A stretch of 34,300 bases of DNA from JAXGRD01 sp050946655 (lineage in GTDB: Bacteria > Bacillota > Clostridia > Peptostreptococcales > Anaerovoracaceae). Positions 22,317-29,976 of the stretch are shown here, in pieces (position 1 is the stretch's first letter; every line of letters starts with the position of its first letter). Below the pieces are notes generated by a model. It worked only from the letters and a program-made list of their open reading frames with translations, had not been told where the DNA came from and ran no database searches. Position numbers and translations under genes: made by a program. The stretch is from contig JBMNVE010000017.1 in NCBI GenBank assembly GCA_050946655.1, positions 1 to 34,300 of the forward strand, in the 5' to 3' direction.

Positions 22317-24199
22317 CACTTACCCTTCCGCCTTTCTTTTTCCAAGTATACCATGAGGACATTGATGTCCGCCGGAGAGACTCCGGAAATCCTGGAGGCT
22401 TGTCCCAGGGATGCCGGCTTTAAGGCGTCCAGCTTCTGGCGAGCCTCTATGCGCAGTCCGTCTATTTTTCCATATTCAATAGAGGAAGGTAGCTCCCGTC
22501 CCTCCAGTTTCTTAAATTTTTCGATCTGGGCCAGTTGCTTGTCCACATATCCCCTATACTTGATGTTCACCTGCAGCTGGGTGGCCCCGTGGAGAGGAAG
22601 TTCCTCCCGATTTGGATCGAGGGCTACGATGTTCTCGTAATTGATTTCCGGCCGCTTCATCAGCTCTGCCAGGGTAGCCTTATTCTTCAGAGGTGCGGTG
22701 CCTACGCTCTTCAGGAAATCCGCCGCTTCACCGGGAGTTATCCAGGTATTTTCATAGCGTCCCATCTCTTGGGCCACTCGCTGCTTTTTTTCCAAATACT
22801 TTTGATATCTCTCCTCTGTGGCCAGCCCCAGGCGGTAAGACCTCTCCGTCAAACGCTCATCTGCGTTGTCCTGGCGCAAAAGCAGCCTATATTCGGCTCT
22901 GGACGTCATAATCCTATAAGGCTCATTAGTACCTTTTAGGGTCAAATCGTCGATGAGAACGCCAATATACGCCTCGTTTCTCCGGAGAACAAAAGGTTTT
23001 TTCCCTTCCAACTTGAGAACGGCGTTGATTCCCGCCATGATACCCTGGGCTGCCGCCTCTTCATATCCAGAGCTTCCGTTAAACTGACCGGCACAAAAAA
23101 GATTTTTGATCTGCCGGCTTTCCAGGTTGGACATTAAGCTCATGGGATTGATGCACTCATATTCGATGGCGTATCCGGGGCGAACGATGCGAACTGCCTC
23201 CAGTCCGGGAATGCTCCGATAGAATTCTTCCTGAACATCCTCCGGCAGGGATGTGGACATCCCCTGAAGATAGTATTCATCCGTATTTAGACCTTCCGGC
23301 TCAACAAACAACTGGTGTCTGTCCTTCTCCGCAAACCGGCTTACCTTGTCCTCGATGGAGGGGCAGTATCTAGCCCCTACTCCTGTGATCTTGCCCCCAA
23401 AGAGGGCGGATCGCTGGAAGTTCTTCCGGATGACCTGATGAGTCTCTTCATTGGTGTAGGTCAACCAGCATGATACTTGCTCCCGCTGGATGGCGTCGCT
23501 TAAAAAGGAAAACGGCGTAATGGGCGTCTCTCCCTTTTCTTCTTTCATCTTGGAAAAATCCAGAGATGCTCCCAGGGCTCTGGCCGGTGTGCCGGTTTTG
23601 AACCGCCGCATGGGAAGTCCCAGGTCCAAAAGGTTTTGTGCCAAGGCTAGAGAAGGGGCCTGCCCGTTGGGCCCGCTGCTGTGATGGCTGTCCCCGATAA
23701 AGATCTCGCTGCGCAAAAATGTTCCGGTGCAGAGAATCACCGCCGCACCTAAATAGATGGCGTGGGTAGCCATTTTTACACCGATGATCCTGCCGTCTTC
23801 CACCAGGATTTGGGAAACCTCTCCCTGCTTCAGGTCTAGATTTTCCTGAGATTCAATCGTCTTCTTCATCTGTACGTGATAGCCGTGCTTGTCCATCTGC
23901 GCGCGAAGAGAGTGGACTGCCGGGCCCTTGCCCCGGTTGAGCATCTTCATTTGGATCAACGTCTTATCCGTGTTGACGCCCATCTCACCGCCCAGAGCAT
24001 CGATCTCTCTGACCAGATGTCCCTTACCCGTTCCGCCGATAGAGGGATTGCAGGGCATCTGTGCCAAGGATTCCAGGTTCATGGAAAGAAGCAAAGTCCT
24101 CTTCCCCATTCTCGCCGTCGCCAAGGCCGCCTCGCAGCCGGCATGACCGGCACCCACAACAACTACATCGTATTTACCTAAGATATATTGTTCGCTCAT
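22316..24199 (-). CDS. mnmG: tRNA uridine-5-carboxymethylaminomethyl modification enzyme MnmG (GidA)
   Basis: Protein of 627 residues, FAD-dependent partner of MnmE in making the (c)mnm5 group at the tRNA wobble uridine. The FAD motif VVVVGAGHAGCEAALATARMG is at the N-terminus, followed by CNPSIGGTGKGHLVREIDALGG, GTGTFLRSEIFIG, the conserved PRYCPSIEDK-type segment (ARYCPSIEDK), GLNTDEYYLQGMS and CAGQFNGSSGYEEAAAQG. The true start is ATG 24199, four bases after the mnmE stop. The in-frame extension further upstream reads back through mnmE codons in another frame and is not family-like. Its product is the substrate for MnmM-type methylation; an MnmM-like gene stands at 91-1074. Confidence 0.96.
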   Translation of the reverse strand: MSEQYILGKYDVVVVGAGHAGCEAALATARMGKRTLLLSMNLESLAQMPCNPSIGGTGKGHLVREIDALGGEMGVNTDKTLIQMKMLNRGKGPAVHSLRAQMDKHGYHVQMKKTIESQENLDLKQGEVSQILVEDGRIIGVKMATHAIYLGAAVILCTGTFLRSEIFIGDSHHSSGPNGQAPSLALAQNLLDLGLPMRRFKTGTPARALGASLDFSKMKEEKGETPITPFSFLSDAIQREQVSCWLTYTNEETHQVIRKNFQRSALFGGKITGVGARYCPSIEDKVSRFAEKDRHQLFVEPEGLNTDEYYLQGMSTSLPEDVQEEFYRSIPGLEAVRIVRPGYAIEYECINPMSLMSNLESRQIKNLFCAGQFNGSSGYEEAAAQGIMAGINAVLKLEGKKPFVLRRNEAYIGVLIDDLTLKGTNEPYRIMTSRAEYRLLLRQDNADERLTERSYRLGLATEERYQKYLEKKQRVAQEMGRYENTWITPGEAADFLKSVGTAPLKNKATLAELMKRPEINYENIVALDPNREELPLHGATQLQVNIKYRGYVDKQLAQIEKFKKLEGRELPSSIEYGKIDGLRIEARQKLDALKPASLGQASRISGVSPADINVLMVYLEKERRKGK

Positions 24200-24203
24200 A
24201 TTC

Positions 24204-25568
24204 CTACTTTCCCAAACAGAACCTGGAGAAGACCGCATCCAGGATGTCTTCTCCCACCGTCTCTCCGATGATCTCACCCAGCAAGGCATAACCAGTATTT
24301 ACATCTACTTCCACAAAGTCCAGTGCTTCTTCACGCCTGATCATGGCCAGAGCATCATCAAAAGCGGTGAGCCCCCGGCGAAGAAGATCTTCATGGCGAG
24401 CATTAGTCACCATCAAACTTTCCTTTTGGTACGTCTTTCCACCGTAAACCAAGGCTTCTATGGCATCTTCCAACTCTCCGATGCCCCTTCCTTCCTTTAT
24501 AGAGGCTTCTATGATGGTGCTTTTGGGAAGACGTTCAGCCAGCATTTCAGGCGAAACCACCTGCCCCAAATCCCCCTTGTTGATCATGACGATGCCGTTC
24601 TTGTCTTCTATGGCCTCGATGATCTCTTCATCTTCCGGTGTCAGTTCCTTGCTTCCGTCCACCATGAAAACCACAAGGTCAGCCCGGTTAAAGCTGGACT
24701 TGCTCCGCTCTATGCCGATTTTTTCTATGGTATCTTCCGTATCTCGAATGCCTGCCGTATCGGTAAGGCGCACCGGGATGTCCCGGATGTTCATGGTCTC
24801 CTCAATGGTGTCCCTGGTCGTTCCGGGGATTTCCGTCACAATGGCCCTGGACTCTCTCAAAAGTGCGTTCATCAAGGAAGACTTACCTACATTTGGCTTG
24901 CCCACGATGACCACCCCCAGACCTTCCCTCACGATCCGGCCCGTGTCTGCAGTATCCAGCAGGCGAGAGATCGACTCCCTGACCGCCATCACATCCTTTT
25001 CCAACTGCCGGTAGACGATTTCTTCGATGTCTTCATCGGGATAATCGATGTTCACGGTGATGTTCACCAGGATATCCAATATCCTTTCCCTGATTTCTCT
25101 GATTTCAGCAGAAAGCTTCCCTTCCAACTGTCCCATAGCAACATCAAAGGTTCTGGGGGTTTTGGCAGAGATCATGTCCATGACGGCTTCTGCCTGGCTC
25201 AGGTCCAACCGGCCACCCAGAAAGGCCCGCTTGGTAAACTCCCCGGCTTCCGCCGGCCTGGCTCCGTGAGCATAGCACAACGCCAGGGTTTTTCGCAGAG
25301 AAATCACGCTACCGTGGCAGTTGATTTCCGCCACGTCCTCGCAGGTATAGGTAGCCGGGCCCTTCATAAATACCGCCAGGACCTCATCTACATGTTCTCC
25401 CGTATCCGGATCCACCACGTTTCCGTAAGTGAGTTTTCTGTTTTCCGGGATGGCAACAGGAACAAAGATTTTGTCCAACACTTCCTTTGCTCCTTCTCCG
25501 CTGATCCTGATAATGCCGATGCCACCCTCTCCGTATGGGGTTGAAATGGCTGCAATCGTATCGTTCAT
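24204..25568 (-). CDS. mnmE: tRNA modification GTPase MnmE (TrmE)
   Basis: Protein of 454 residues, normal length. The N-terminal folate-binding domain begins TIAAISTPYGEGGIGIIRISG. The G domain (about 215-375) shows GKPNVGKSSLMNALL, GTTRDTIEE, DTAGIRDTEDTIE and NKGD. The C-terminus FCLGK carries the conserved cysteine of the CxGK motif needed for tRNA modification. It works as a complex with MnmG, encoded next. AGAGGA precedes ATG 25568. Confidence 0.96.
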   Translation of the reverse strand: MNDTIAAISTPYGEGGIGIIRISGEGAKEVLDKIFVPVAIPENRKLTYGNVVDPDTGEHVDEVLAVFMKGPATYTCEDVAEINCHGSVISLRKTLALCYAHGARPAEAGEFTKRAFLGGRLDLSQAEAVMDMISAKTPRTFDVAMGQLEGKLSAEIREIRERILDILVNITVNIDYPDEDIEEIVYRQLEKDVMAVRESISRLLDTADTGRIVREGLGVVIVGKPNVGKSSLMNALLRESRAIVTEIPGTTRDTIEETMNIRDIPVRLTDTAGIRDTEDTIEKIGIERSKSSFNRADLVVFMVDGSKELTPEDEEIIEAIEDKNGIVMINKGDLGQVVSPEMLAERLPKSTIIEASIKEGRGIGELEDAIEALVYGGKTYQKESLMVTNARHEDLLRRGLTAFDDALAMIRREEALDFVEVDVNTGYALLGEIIGETVGEDILDAVFSRFCLGK

Positions 25569-25614
25569 GGTTTTCTATCCTCTTAGTCTCCGTGAAATAT
25601 AAATAGAGATGAAA

Positions 25615-25646
25615 CATGGAGATGGAGATAATTCTCCATCTCCATG
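25615..25646. terminator. 14-bp hairpin between jag and mnmE
   Basis: CATGGAGATGGAGA (25615-25628) and TCTCCATCTCCATG (25633-25646) form a perfect stem with a TAAT loop. The clear T run (TTTTTT) lies on the + side, while the - strand that carries the genes has only a short TTT after the stem. It may reduce read-through from the rpmH-jag genes into mnmE. Two smaller hairpins follow: ATTGGC/GCCAAT at 25674-25691 and CTGTCT/AGACAG at 25698-25711. Confidence 0.45.
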
Positions 25647-25721
25647 CCTGTTTTTTGCAATATGGAGAAATTTATTGGCGAAGGGGCCAATGTTATCCTG
25701 TCTTGAGACAGCCCCCAACCC

Positions 25722-26534
25722 TTACTTCAATTCAATGATGACCCGTCTATATGGCTCTTCTCCTTCGCTCCTGGTCTTCACCTTGGAGTGATTGTGCAGG
25801 GCGGCATGAATGACCATTCTTTCGTATGGATTCATCGGCTCAAGCCTGACGCTCCTCCTGGTTTTGATCACCTTGCCTGCCAAGCGGTCCGCCAGTTTTT
25901 CCAGGGTTTTCTCCCTTTTTTCCCTGTAGTTTTCCGCATCGATGACCACGCGCACGTAGTCTTCCTTATCCTTGTTCACCACCAAACTGGTCAGGTACTG
26001 TATGGCATCCAACGTCTGTCCGCGCTTGCCGATGATGGTACCTGCATCCTTTCCCTCTATTTCAATGTATAGATTTTCAGGGTTTTCTTCCGCCGAAAAG
26101 GACAGTTCCAGTTTCATCTTTTCTGCGGTGCTTTTAAGAAAGTCCAAGGCAACATGGTCTTCTACCGGTTTCAGGTCATCGGGTTTTATATTGACCGATG
26201 TACGTTTTATCTCCTGAGACAGGGGTGCCTCTTCTTTATATTCCCGCTTCTCTTTCCTGGGTGGCTTTTTTTCTCTTCTAGGTTTTCCTGCCGGCTTTTC
26301 TCCGGATCCAAAACCTTTGGTTTCTTCCTTCTTTTCTATTGTTTCCTTTTCTTCACCCTTGGATTTCAGCTCCACCCTGACCTTTGCCAACTTGGAACCG
26401 ATTCCCAGAAAACCTTTAGAAGGCTCTTCTAAAACTTTGACTTCCACTTCATCTATAGTGACCTTCAGGTCGCGAAGGGCGAGGGTGACCGCCTCATCTA
26501 CGTCTTTTCCCCATTTCTCCGAAAAGTCCATCAT
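25722..26534 (-). CDS. jag: Jag/KhpB RNA-binding protein
   Basis: Protein of 270 residues, the SpoIIIJ-associated protein. An N-terminal Jag-N domain (KVTIDEVEVKVLEEPSKGFLGIGSKLAKVRV, about 25-58) is followed by a highly charged Lys/Glu linker, a KH domain with the IIGKRGQTLDAIQYLTSLVVNK motif (about 165-190), and a C-terminal R3H domain ending MNPYERMVIHAALHNHSKVKTRSEGEEPYRRVII. KhpB binds RNA and affects cell division and elongation in Streptococcus. It overlaps the yidC stop (ATGA); GGAGG lies nine bases upstream. Confidence 0.93.
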   Translation of the reverse strand: MMDFSEKWGKDVDEAVTLALRDLKVTIDEVEVKVLEEPSKGFLGIGSKLAKVRVELKSKGEEKETIEKKEETKGFGSGEKPAGKPRREKKPPRKEKREYKEEAPLSQEIKRTSVNIKPDDLKPVEDHVALDFLKSTAEKMKLELSFSAEENPENLYIEIEGKDAGTIIGKRGQTLDAIQYLTSLVVNKDKEDYVRVVIDAENYREKREKTLEKLADRLAGKVIKTRRSVRLEPMNPYERMVIHAALHNHSKVKTRSEGEEPYRRVIIELK

Positions 26535-27235
26535 TTCTTTTTTCCTCCTTCTGCATTGAGCTTCTTGCGCATCTTGTTGAATCTCAGGTTAAAGAATACC
26601 TGGATCACCTGGCTGAAGAACCAGTAGATGCTCAGTCCTGCAGGGTACGCTCGCGCCATGAGTACAATCATCACCGGGAAGAAGTATTTCATCATCTTCA
26701 TCATGTTTCCCATGCCGCCCACTGCCGTAGTGCTGGCCTGCTGTTTCTGGGACATGGCAAAGGAGAAATACGTGGCGATTCCCGCCGCGATGGGAAGGAT
26801 CCACTTATCCGGCTGGCTAAGGTCGGACATCCAAAGGAAGGATTCGTGGACAGCAAACAACATGTTATTGTTCTCTCCCATGTACAGGAGGGGATTTCGC
26901 AGAAGGGCAAATAATCCGAAAATGATCGGCATCTGTATGATCATGGGCAGGCAGCCCGCCATTGGATTGAAGTTCTCCTCTTTATAGAGCTCGGACATCT
27001 TCTGGTTCAGCATGGCCTTGTCATTGGCGTATTTTTGCTGAAGGGCCTTCATCTTGGGCTGTATCTTCCCCATATTTGCCGTAGACTTGATCTGCTTGGC
27101 GTATAGGGGATATAGGGCAAATTTGACGATGGTGGTCAAGATCAAAAGGGCGATCCCGTAGCTTCCCACCAAGTCATAGATATAAAACAACAGCGTTCCC
27201 AGGGGTTTCGCAATTGCTCCAATTACTGCATTCAT
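26531..27235 (-). CDS. yidC: Membrane protein insertase YidC (SpoIIIJ type)
   Basis: Protein of 234 residues that inserts and folds membrane proteins, alone or with SecYEG. The 60KD_IMP core is recognised from IALLILTTIVKFALYPLYAKQIKSTANMGKIQPKMKALQQKY, which contains the helix with the groove arginine/lysine position and the cytoplasmic hairpin, then FNPMAGCLPMIIQMPIIFGLFALLRNPL and the C-terminal helices (AYPAGLSIYWFFSQVIQVFFN). It has no lipoprotein signal and is short, as in many clostridia. Encoded between yidD and jag in the standard order. Confidence 0.95.
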   Translation of the reverse strand: MNAVIGAIAKPLGTLLFYIYDLVGSYGIALLILTTIVKFALYPLYAKQIKSTANMGKIQPKMKALQQKYANDKAMLNQKMSELYKEENFNPMAGCLPMIIQMPIIFGLFALLRNPLLYMGENNNMLFAVHESFLWMSDLSQPDKWILPIAAGIATYFSFAMSQKQQASTTAVGGMGNMMKMMKYFFPVMIVLMARAYPAGLSIYWFFSQVIQVFFNLRFNKMRKKLNAEGGKKK

Positions 27236-27249
27236 TCATTTCCTCCCGG

Positions 27250-27459
27250 TTATGGTACAGGATCATATCCCCCCGGATTCCAGGGGTGGCATTTAATGAT
27301 CCTTTTCATTCCTAAGTAACTACCTTTAAAAAATCCGTACTTCTGCAGCGCTTGCATGAAGTAGGTCGAACAGGTAGGGTAGAACCGACAACTAGGTGGA
27401 AACAGGGGAGAAATCAGCATTTGATACCCCTTGATCACCAATATCATCACGTATTTCAA
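27250..27459 (-). CDS. yidD: Membrane protein insertion efficiency factor YidD
   Basis: Protein of 69 residues. The cysteine-rich motif SPLFPPSCRFYPTCSTY and the end WNPGGYDPVP are diagnostic; a short amphipathic N-terminus probably contacts the membrane. It helps YidC-dependent insertion. It sits between rnpA and yidC, the conserved position, with small gaps on both sides. Confidence 0.96.
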   Translation of the reverse strand: MKYVMILVIKGYQMLISPLFPPSCRFYPTCSTYFMQALQKYGFFKGSYLGMKRIIKCHPWNPGGYDPVP

Positions 27460-27471
27460 ATGACCACCTTC

Positions 27472-27804
27472 TTATTTCAAATCAGTTCTCTTGATGGCGG
27501 CTTCAATAGATTTTTTCACATCCGCACATTTCTGTTCATTGGCTTTGCTTCTGGCGATAAAGATAATGTCAAATCCCTTCTTTTGGATGGGCTCCATCAG
27601 ACGGACGCTCTCCTTCATCAACCTCCTCGCCCTATTTCTAGCCACAGCATTCCCCACTTTTTTACTGGCCAGGAAAGCCGTTCGGTTGTAGGGTAACCCG
27701 TTTCTCTTGTAAAAAACAACTACATAGCGGTCTCCCACGGATTTTCCTTTTTTGTATACCGCGGAAAAATTCTTACTTCCGCGAAGCACCTCTTTTTTCA
27801 GCAC
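27472..27804 (-). CDS. rnpA: Ribonuclease P protein component
   Basis: Protein of 110 residues that assists the RNase P RNA in trimming the 5' ends of tRNA precursors. The RNR motif region VGNAVARNRARRLMKE is intact, preceded by YKRNGLPYNRTAFLASKK and followed by DIIFIARSKANE. The frame is open upstream to GTG 27831; GTG 27804 is preferred because GGAGG ends four bases before it and the protein then starts MLKKEVLRGSKNF, as in relatives. The 27831 start, with AAGGG ahead of it, remains possible. Confidence 0.92.
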   Translation of the reverse strand: MLKKEVLRGSKNFSAVYKKGKSVGDRYVVVFYKRNGLPYNRTAFLASKKVGNAVARNRARRLMKESVRLMEPIQKKGFDIIFIARSKANEQKCADVKKSIEAAIKRTDLK

Positions 27805-27842
27805 CACGCCTCCATAACCAATAAAGGCCACTTTCGCGGCCC

Positions 27843-27977
27843 TTATGCTGTCAGTTGTTTTCTTCCTCTTGCTCTTCTGTTTTTCAGAATGTTTCTGCCA
27901 CTCTTGGTCTTCATTCTCTTTCTGAAGCCGTGCTCTTTTTTTCTCTGCCTCTTCTTAGGCTGATAGGTCATTTTCAA
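27843..27977 (-). CDS. rpmH: 50S ribosomal protein L34
   Basis: Protein of 44 residues, the full L34 length: MTYQPKKRQRKKEHGFRKRM then TKSGRNILKNRRARGRKQLTA. The start is TTG 27977, set by AAGGAGG located eight bases before it; the longer open frame up to 28088 runs through the promoter and ribosome binding site. First gene of the rpmH-rnpA-yidD-yidC-jag operon, reading away from oriC. Confidence 0.95.
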   Translation of the reverse strand: MKMTYQPKKRQRKKEHGFRKRMKTKSGRNILKNRRARGRKQLTA

Positions 27978-28047
27978 CGGATACACCTCCTTACGACATA
28001 CTTTTTTCATCACGGGCCTAAATTTCAACCCGTGCACATGCCATATT

Positions 28048-28076
28048 AGTATAATTGACCCTCTGGTGATTGTCAA
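28048..28076 (-). promoter_or_regulatory. rpmH promoter (TTGACA-17-TATACT)
   Basis: On the - strand a consensus -35 TTGACA (28076-28071) and TATACT (28053-28048) are 17 bases apart. Transcription should start near 28041, leaving a leader of about 64 nt before rpmH. Confidence 0.85.
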
Positions 28077-28088
28077 ATGAATTTTCAA

Positions 28089-28456
28089 TGCCTAGAGCCT
28101 TGTTTTAACCGCTGTAATTCCCAAAGCGAGTTCTTTGTGGGTTTCTGTGGTCCAGCCGTGGCCACAGGAAGAAAGAGAAAAAATATCAATCACTTCGAGC
28201 ATTGGAAAAACCATGCCGCCCAAATTTATCCTCGGAAAAATATTCCGGTTTTTTCTCCGTAAAATCTATGTTAGTATATGGGCCTAAATATATGATCTTC
28301 CCAACATATGGTGGTGCTGTGAATTTTGTGACCAACTTCATCCACAACCTGTGGACAAAACACTGAATAACTCTACATCAGTGATTTTTCATTTTGCCCC
28401 TTGCCTGTGGATAACTTTTTCTGTATGATAGGGATACACTGATGAAAAGATAGGGG
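28089..28456. other. oriC upstream part (rpmH-dnaA intergenic region)
   Basis: A stretch of about 370 bases with no gene. DnaA boxes occur at 28338-28346 (TCATCCACA, one mismatch), 28350-28358 (reverse TTGTCCACA, one mismatch) and 28406-28414 (reverse TTATCCACA, perfect). A small hairpin with a T run (CGGAA/TTCCG then GTTTTTT) lies at 28233-28253. The left 240 bases show no further recognisable element. Confidence 0.8.
28401..28429 (+). promoter_or_regulatory. dnaA promoter containing a DnaA box
   Basis: TTGCCT (28401-28406) and TATGAT (28424-28429) are 17 bases apart. The perfect DnaA box at 28406-28414 lies in the spacer and touches the -35, as expected for autorepression by DnaA. Confidence 0.55.
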
Positions 28457-28462
28457 ATGAAT

Positions 28463-29809
28463 ATGAGCAACTTGATGGACAATTGGGAAAAAACGTTGGA
28501 AATGCTGAGAAGCGACTTGAATGAGGCAGCCTATGATGCGTGGTTTGTTCCCCTTTCTCCAAAAAAAGTGGATGAAAAGCAAAATATCCTATATATAGAA
28601 ACTCGCAACGAGTTTGCCGTGAGCAGGATAAAGGATCGCTATATGCAGCTCCTCAAAGGAGCCGTCAGCATAGCATTTAAAAGGGATTTGAACATCGTCG
28701 TTACTCTGATCGAAGATGAAGAAGTCAAAAACGCTCAAGCTTCTATCAAGCCGGTAGAAGAAGATGATCTGATCGAGCAGTATTACCTGAACCCCAGGTT
28801 CAGTTTTGATTCCTTTGTGGTGGGAAAAAACAGCGAATTTGCCTATTCGGCAGCTTTAGCCGTTGCCGAATCTCCGGCAAAGCAATACAACCCCCTCTTT
28901 CTCTATGGTGGATCCGGCCTGGGAAAGACCCACTTGATGCATGCCATCGGTCACTATATTTTAAAAAATCATAGAGGCAAAAAAGTTCTCTATGTTTCAT
29001 CGGAAATCTTTACCAATGAATTGATCAGCGCATTAAGGGATAAAAAAATCGGGAATTTCAAGAATAAGTACAGGAATATAGACGTATTGTTAATAGACGA
29101 TATACAATTTATAGAAGGGAAAGATTCTACCCAAGAGGAGTTCTTCCATACCTTCAATGCCCTGTATGACAGAAACAAGCAGATCATCATTTCCAGTGAC
29201 AGGCCTCCCCAAAAGCTTACCAGCTTGGATGACCGATTGACTTCCCGGTTTTTGTGGAGCGTTACGGCGGACATTCAGCCCCCCGATTATGAAACAAGGG
29301 TGGCCATCCTGATGAATAAGGCGGAAGTCGAACATGTGGAAATCACCGAAGATGTTTTGGCAGTGATCAACCTGATCGCAGAGAAGATCAAGTTCAACGT
29401 GAGGGAATTAGAAGGAGCCTTTACCAGGATCGTCAGCTTTTCCACTCTTCTCAAAAAGCCCATCAATATGTCCCTGGCAAAGGATACCCTTAAAGACATT
29501 TTGTCCTCCGGCGATTTGATGGTAACCACAGATTCCATCAAAAAGGTGGTCTGCAAATACTTCGGCATCACTTTAAAGGATATGGATTCGGCCAAACGAA
29601 ACCGCAGCCTTTCCTATCCCCGGCAGCTGGCCATGTACCTCTCAAAGGAAATGACCGATAATTCCTACCCGAAGATCGGTTCTTCCTTCGGTGGAAGGGA
29701 TCATACTACCGTCCTTCATGCCTACAACAAGATCGCCGGAGAAATGAAGATCGATGCCCAGACAGAAGAAACCGTCAACGCATTGATCCGATTGATCAAT
29801 GAAAACTAA
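28463..29809 (+). CDS. dnaA: Chromosomal replication initiator DnaA
   Basis: Protein of 448 residues. Domain I (1-~85) contains the helical DnaB/regulator-binding fold with YDAWFVPLSP; domain II is short. The AAA+ domain shows GGSGLGKTHLMHAIG (Walker A), VLLIDDIQFI (Walker B), the sensor region ISSDRPP and the box VII arginine region LTSRFLWS. Domain IV carries the DNA-binding signature GRDHTTVLHAYNKI. ATG 28463 is chosen over ATG 28457 because TAGGGG lies six bases before it and directly abuts the earlier one. It is flanked on both sides by DnaA boxes. Confidence 0.97.
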   Translation: MSNLMDNWEKTLEMLRSDLNEAAYDAWFVPLSPKKVDEKQNILYIETRNEFAVSRIKDRYMQLLKGAVSIAFKRDLNIVVTLIEDEEVKNAQASIKPVEEDDLIEQYYLNPRFSFDSFVVGKNSEFAYSAALAVAESPAKQYNPLFLYGGSGLGKTHLMHAIGHYILKNHRGKKVLYVSSEIFTNELISALRDKKIGNFKNKYRNIDVLLIDDIQFIEGKDSTQEEFFHTFNALYDRNKQIIISSDRPPQKLTSLDDRLTSRFLWSVTADIQPPDYETRVAILMNKAEVEHVEITEDVLAVINLIAEKIKFNVRELEGAFTRIVSFSTLLKKPINMSLAKDTLKDILSSGDLMVTTDSIKKVVCKYFGITLKDMDSAKRNRSLSYPRQLAMYLSKEMTDNSYPKIGSSFGGRDHTTVLHAYNKIAGEMKIDAQTEETVNALIRLINEN

Positions 29810-29811
29810 AT

Positions 29812-29917
29812 TCATCCACAAGGATTGTGGATAAGATAACCGGATTTATACACAAGAAAAAAAGAATAACAAATCGCTGTATTTCAAAGAGGAACCCAGT
29901 TATACACAGTATCAACA
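29812..29917. other. oriC downstream DnaA box cluster
   Basis: Between dnaA and dnaN: TCATCCACA at 29812-29820 (one mismatch), reverse TTATCCACA at 29826-29834 (perfect), TTATACACA at 29846-29854 and at 29900-29908 (both fit TTATNCACA), and a degenerate GTATCAACA at 29909-29917. Together with the boxes before dnaA this gives a two-part origin like that of Bacillus subtilis. TTGTGG-16-TATACA at 29825-29852 could be a dnaN promoter overlapping these boxes. Confidence 0.88.
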
Positions 29918-29921
29918 GATC

Positions 29922-29939
29922 CTACTACTAATACTACTA
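29922..29939 (+). other. DnaA-trio origin unwinding element
   Basis: CTACTACTAATACTACTA consists of six triplets (five CTA and one ATA), i.e. TAG/TAT on the other strand, starting 13 bases after the last strong DnaA box. This is the layout of the DnaA-trio element, where DnaA assembles on one strand to open the duplex. AT-rich sequence follows up to dnaN. Confidence 0.8.
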
Positions 29940-29976
29940 TCCAAATAGATAATAAAAAGAGAGCAGGAGGCAGGCA

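Noticed and set aside
24200..24289. N-terminal extension of mnmG
   Set aside because: It would read through the end of mnmE in another frame and adds Trp/Arg/Ser-rich residues absent from the family; ATG 24199 gives the normal start.
24393..25544. 383-codon open frame on the + strand
   Set aside because: Antisense to mnmE, which is complete and conserved; the reverse translation is rich in His, Pro and Arg and shows no domain.
27978..28088. Extended 81-residue form of L34
   Set aside because: The extra residues cover the ribosome binding site and a consensus promoter; L34 is 44 residues.
28077..28262. 61-codon ORF on the + strand in the rpmH-dnaA gap
   Set aside because: No ribosome binding site and no recognisable protein; it begins inside the rpmH promoter and lies in the origin region.
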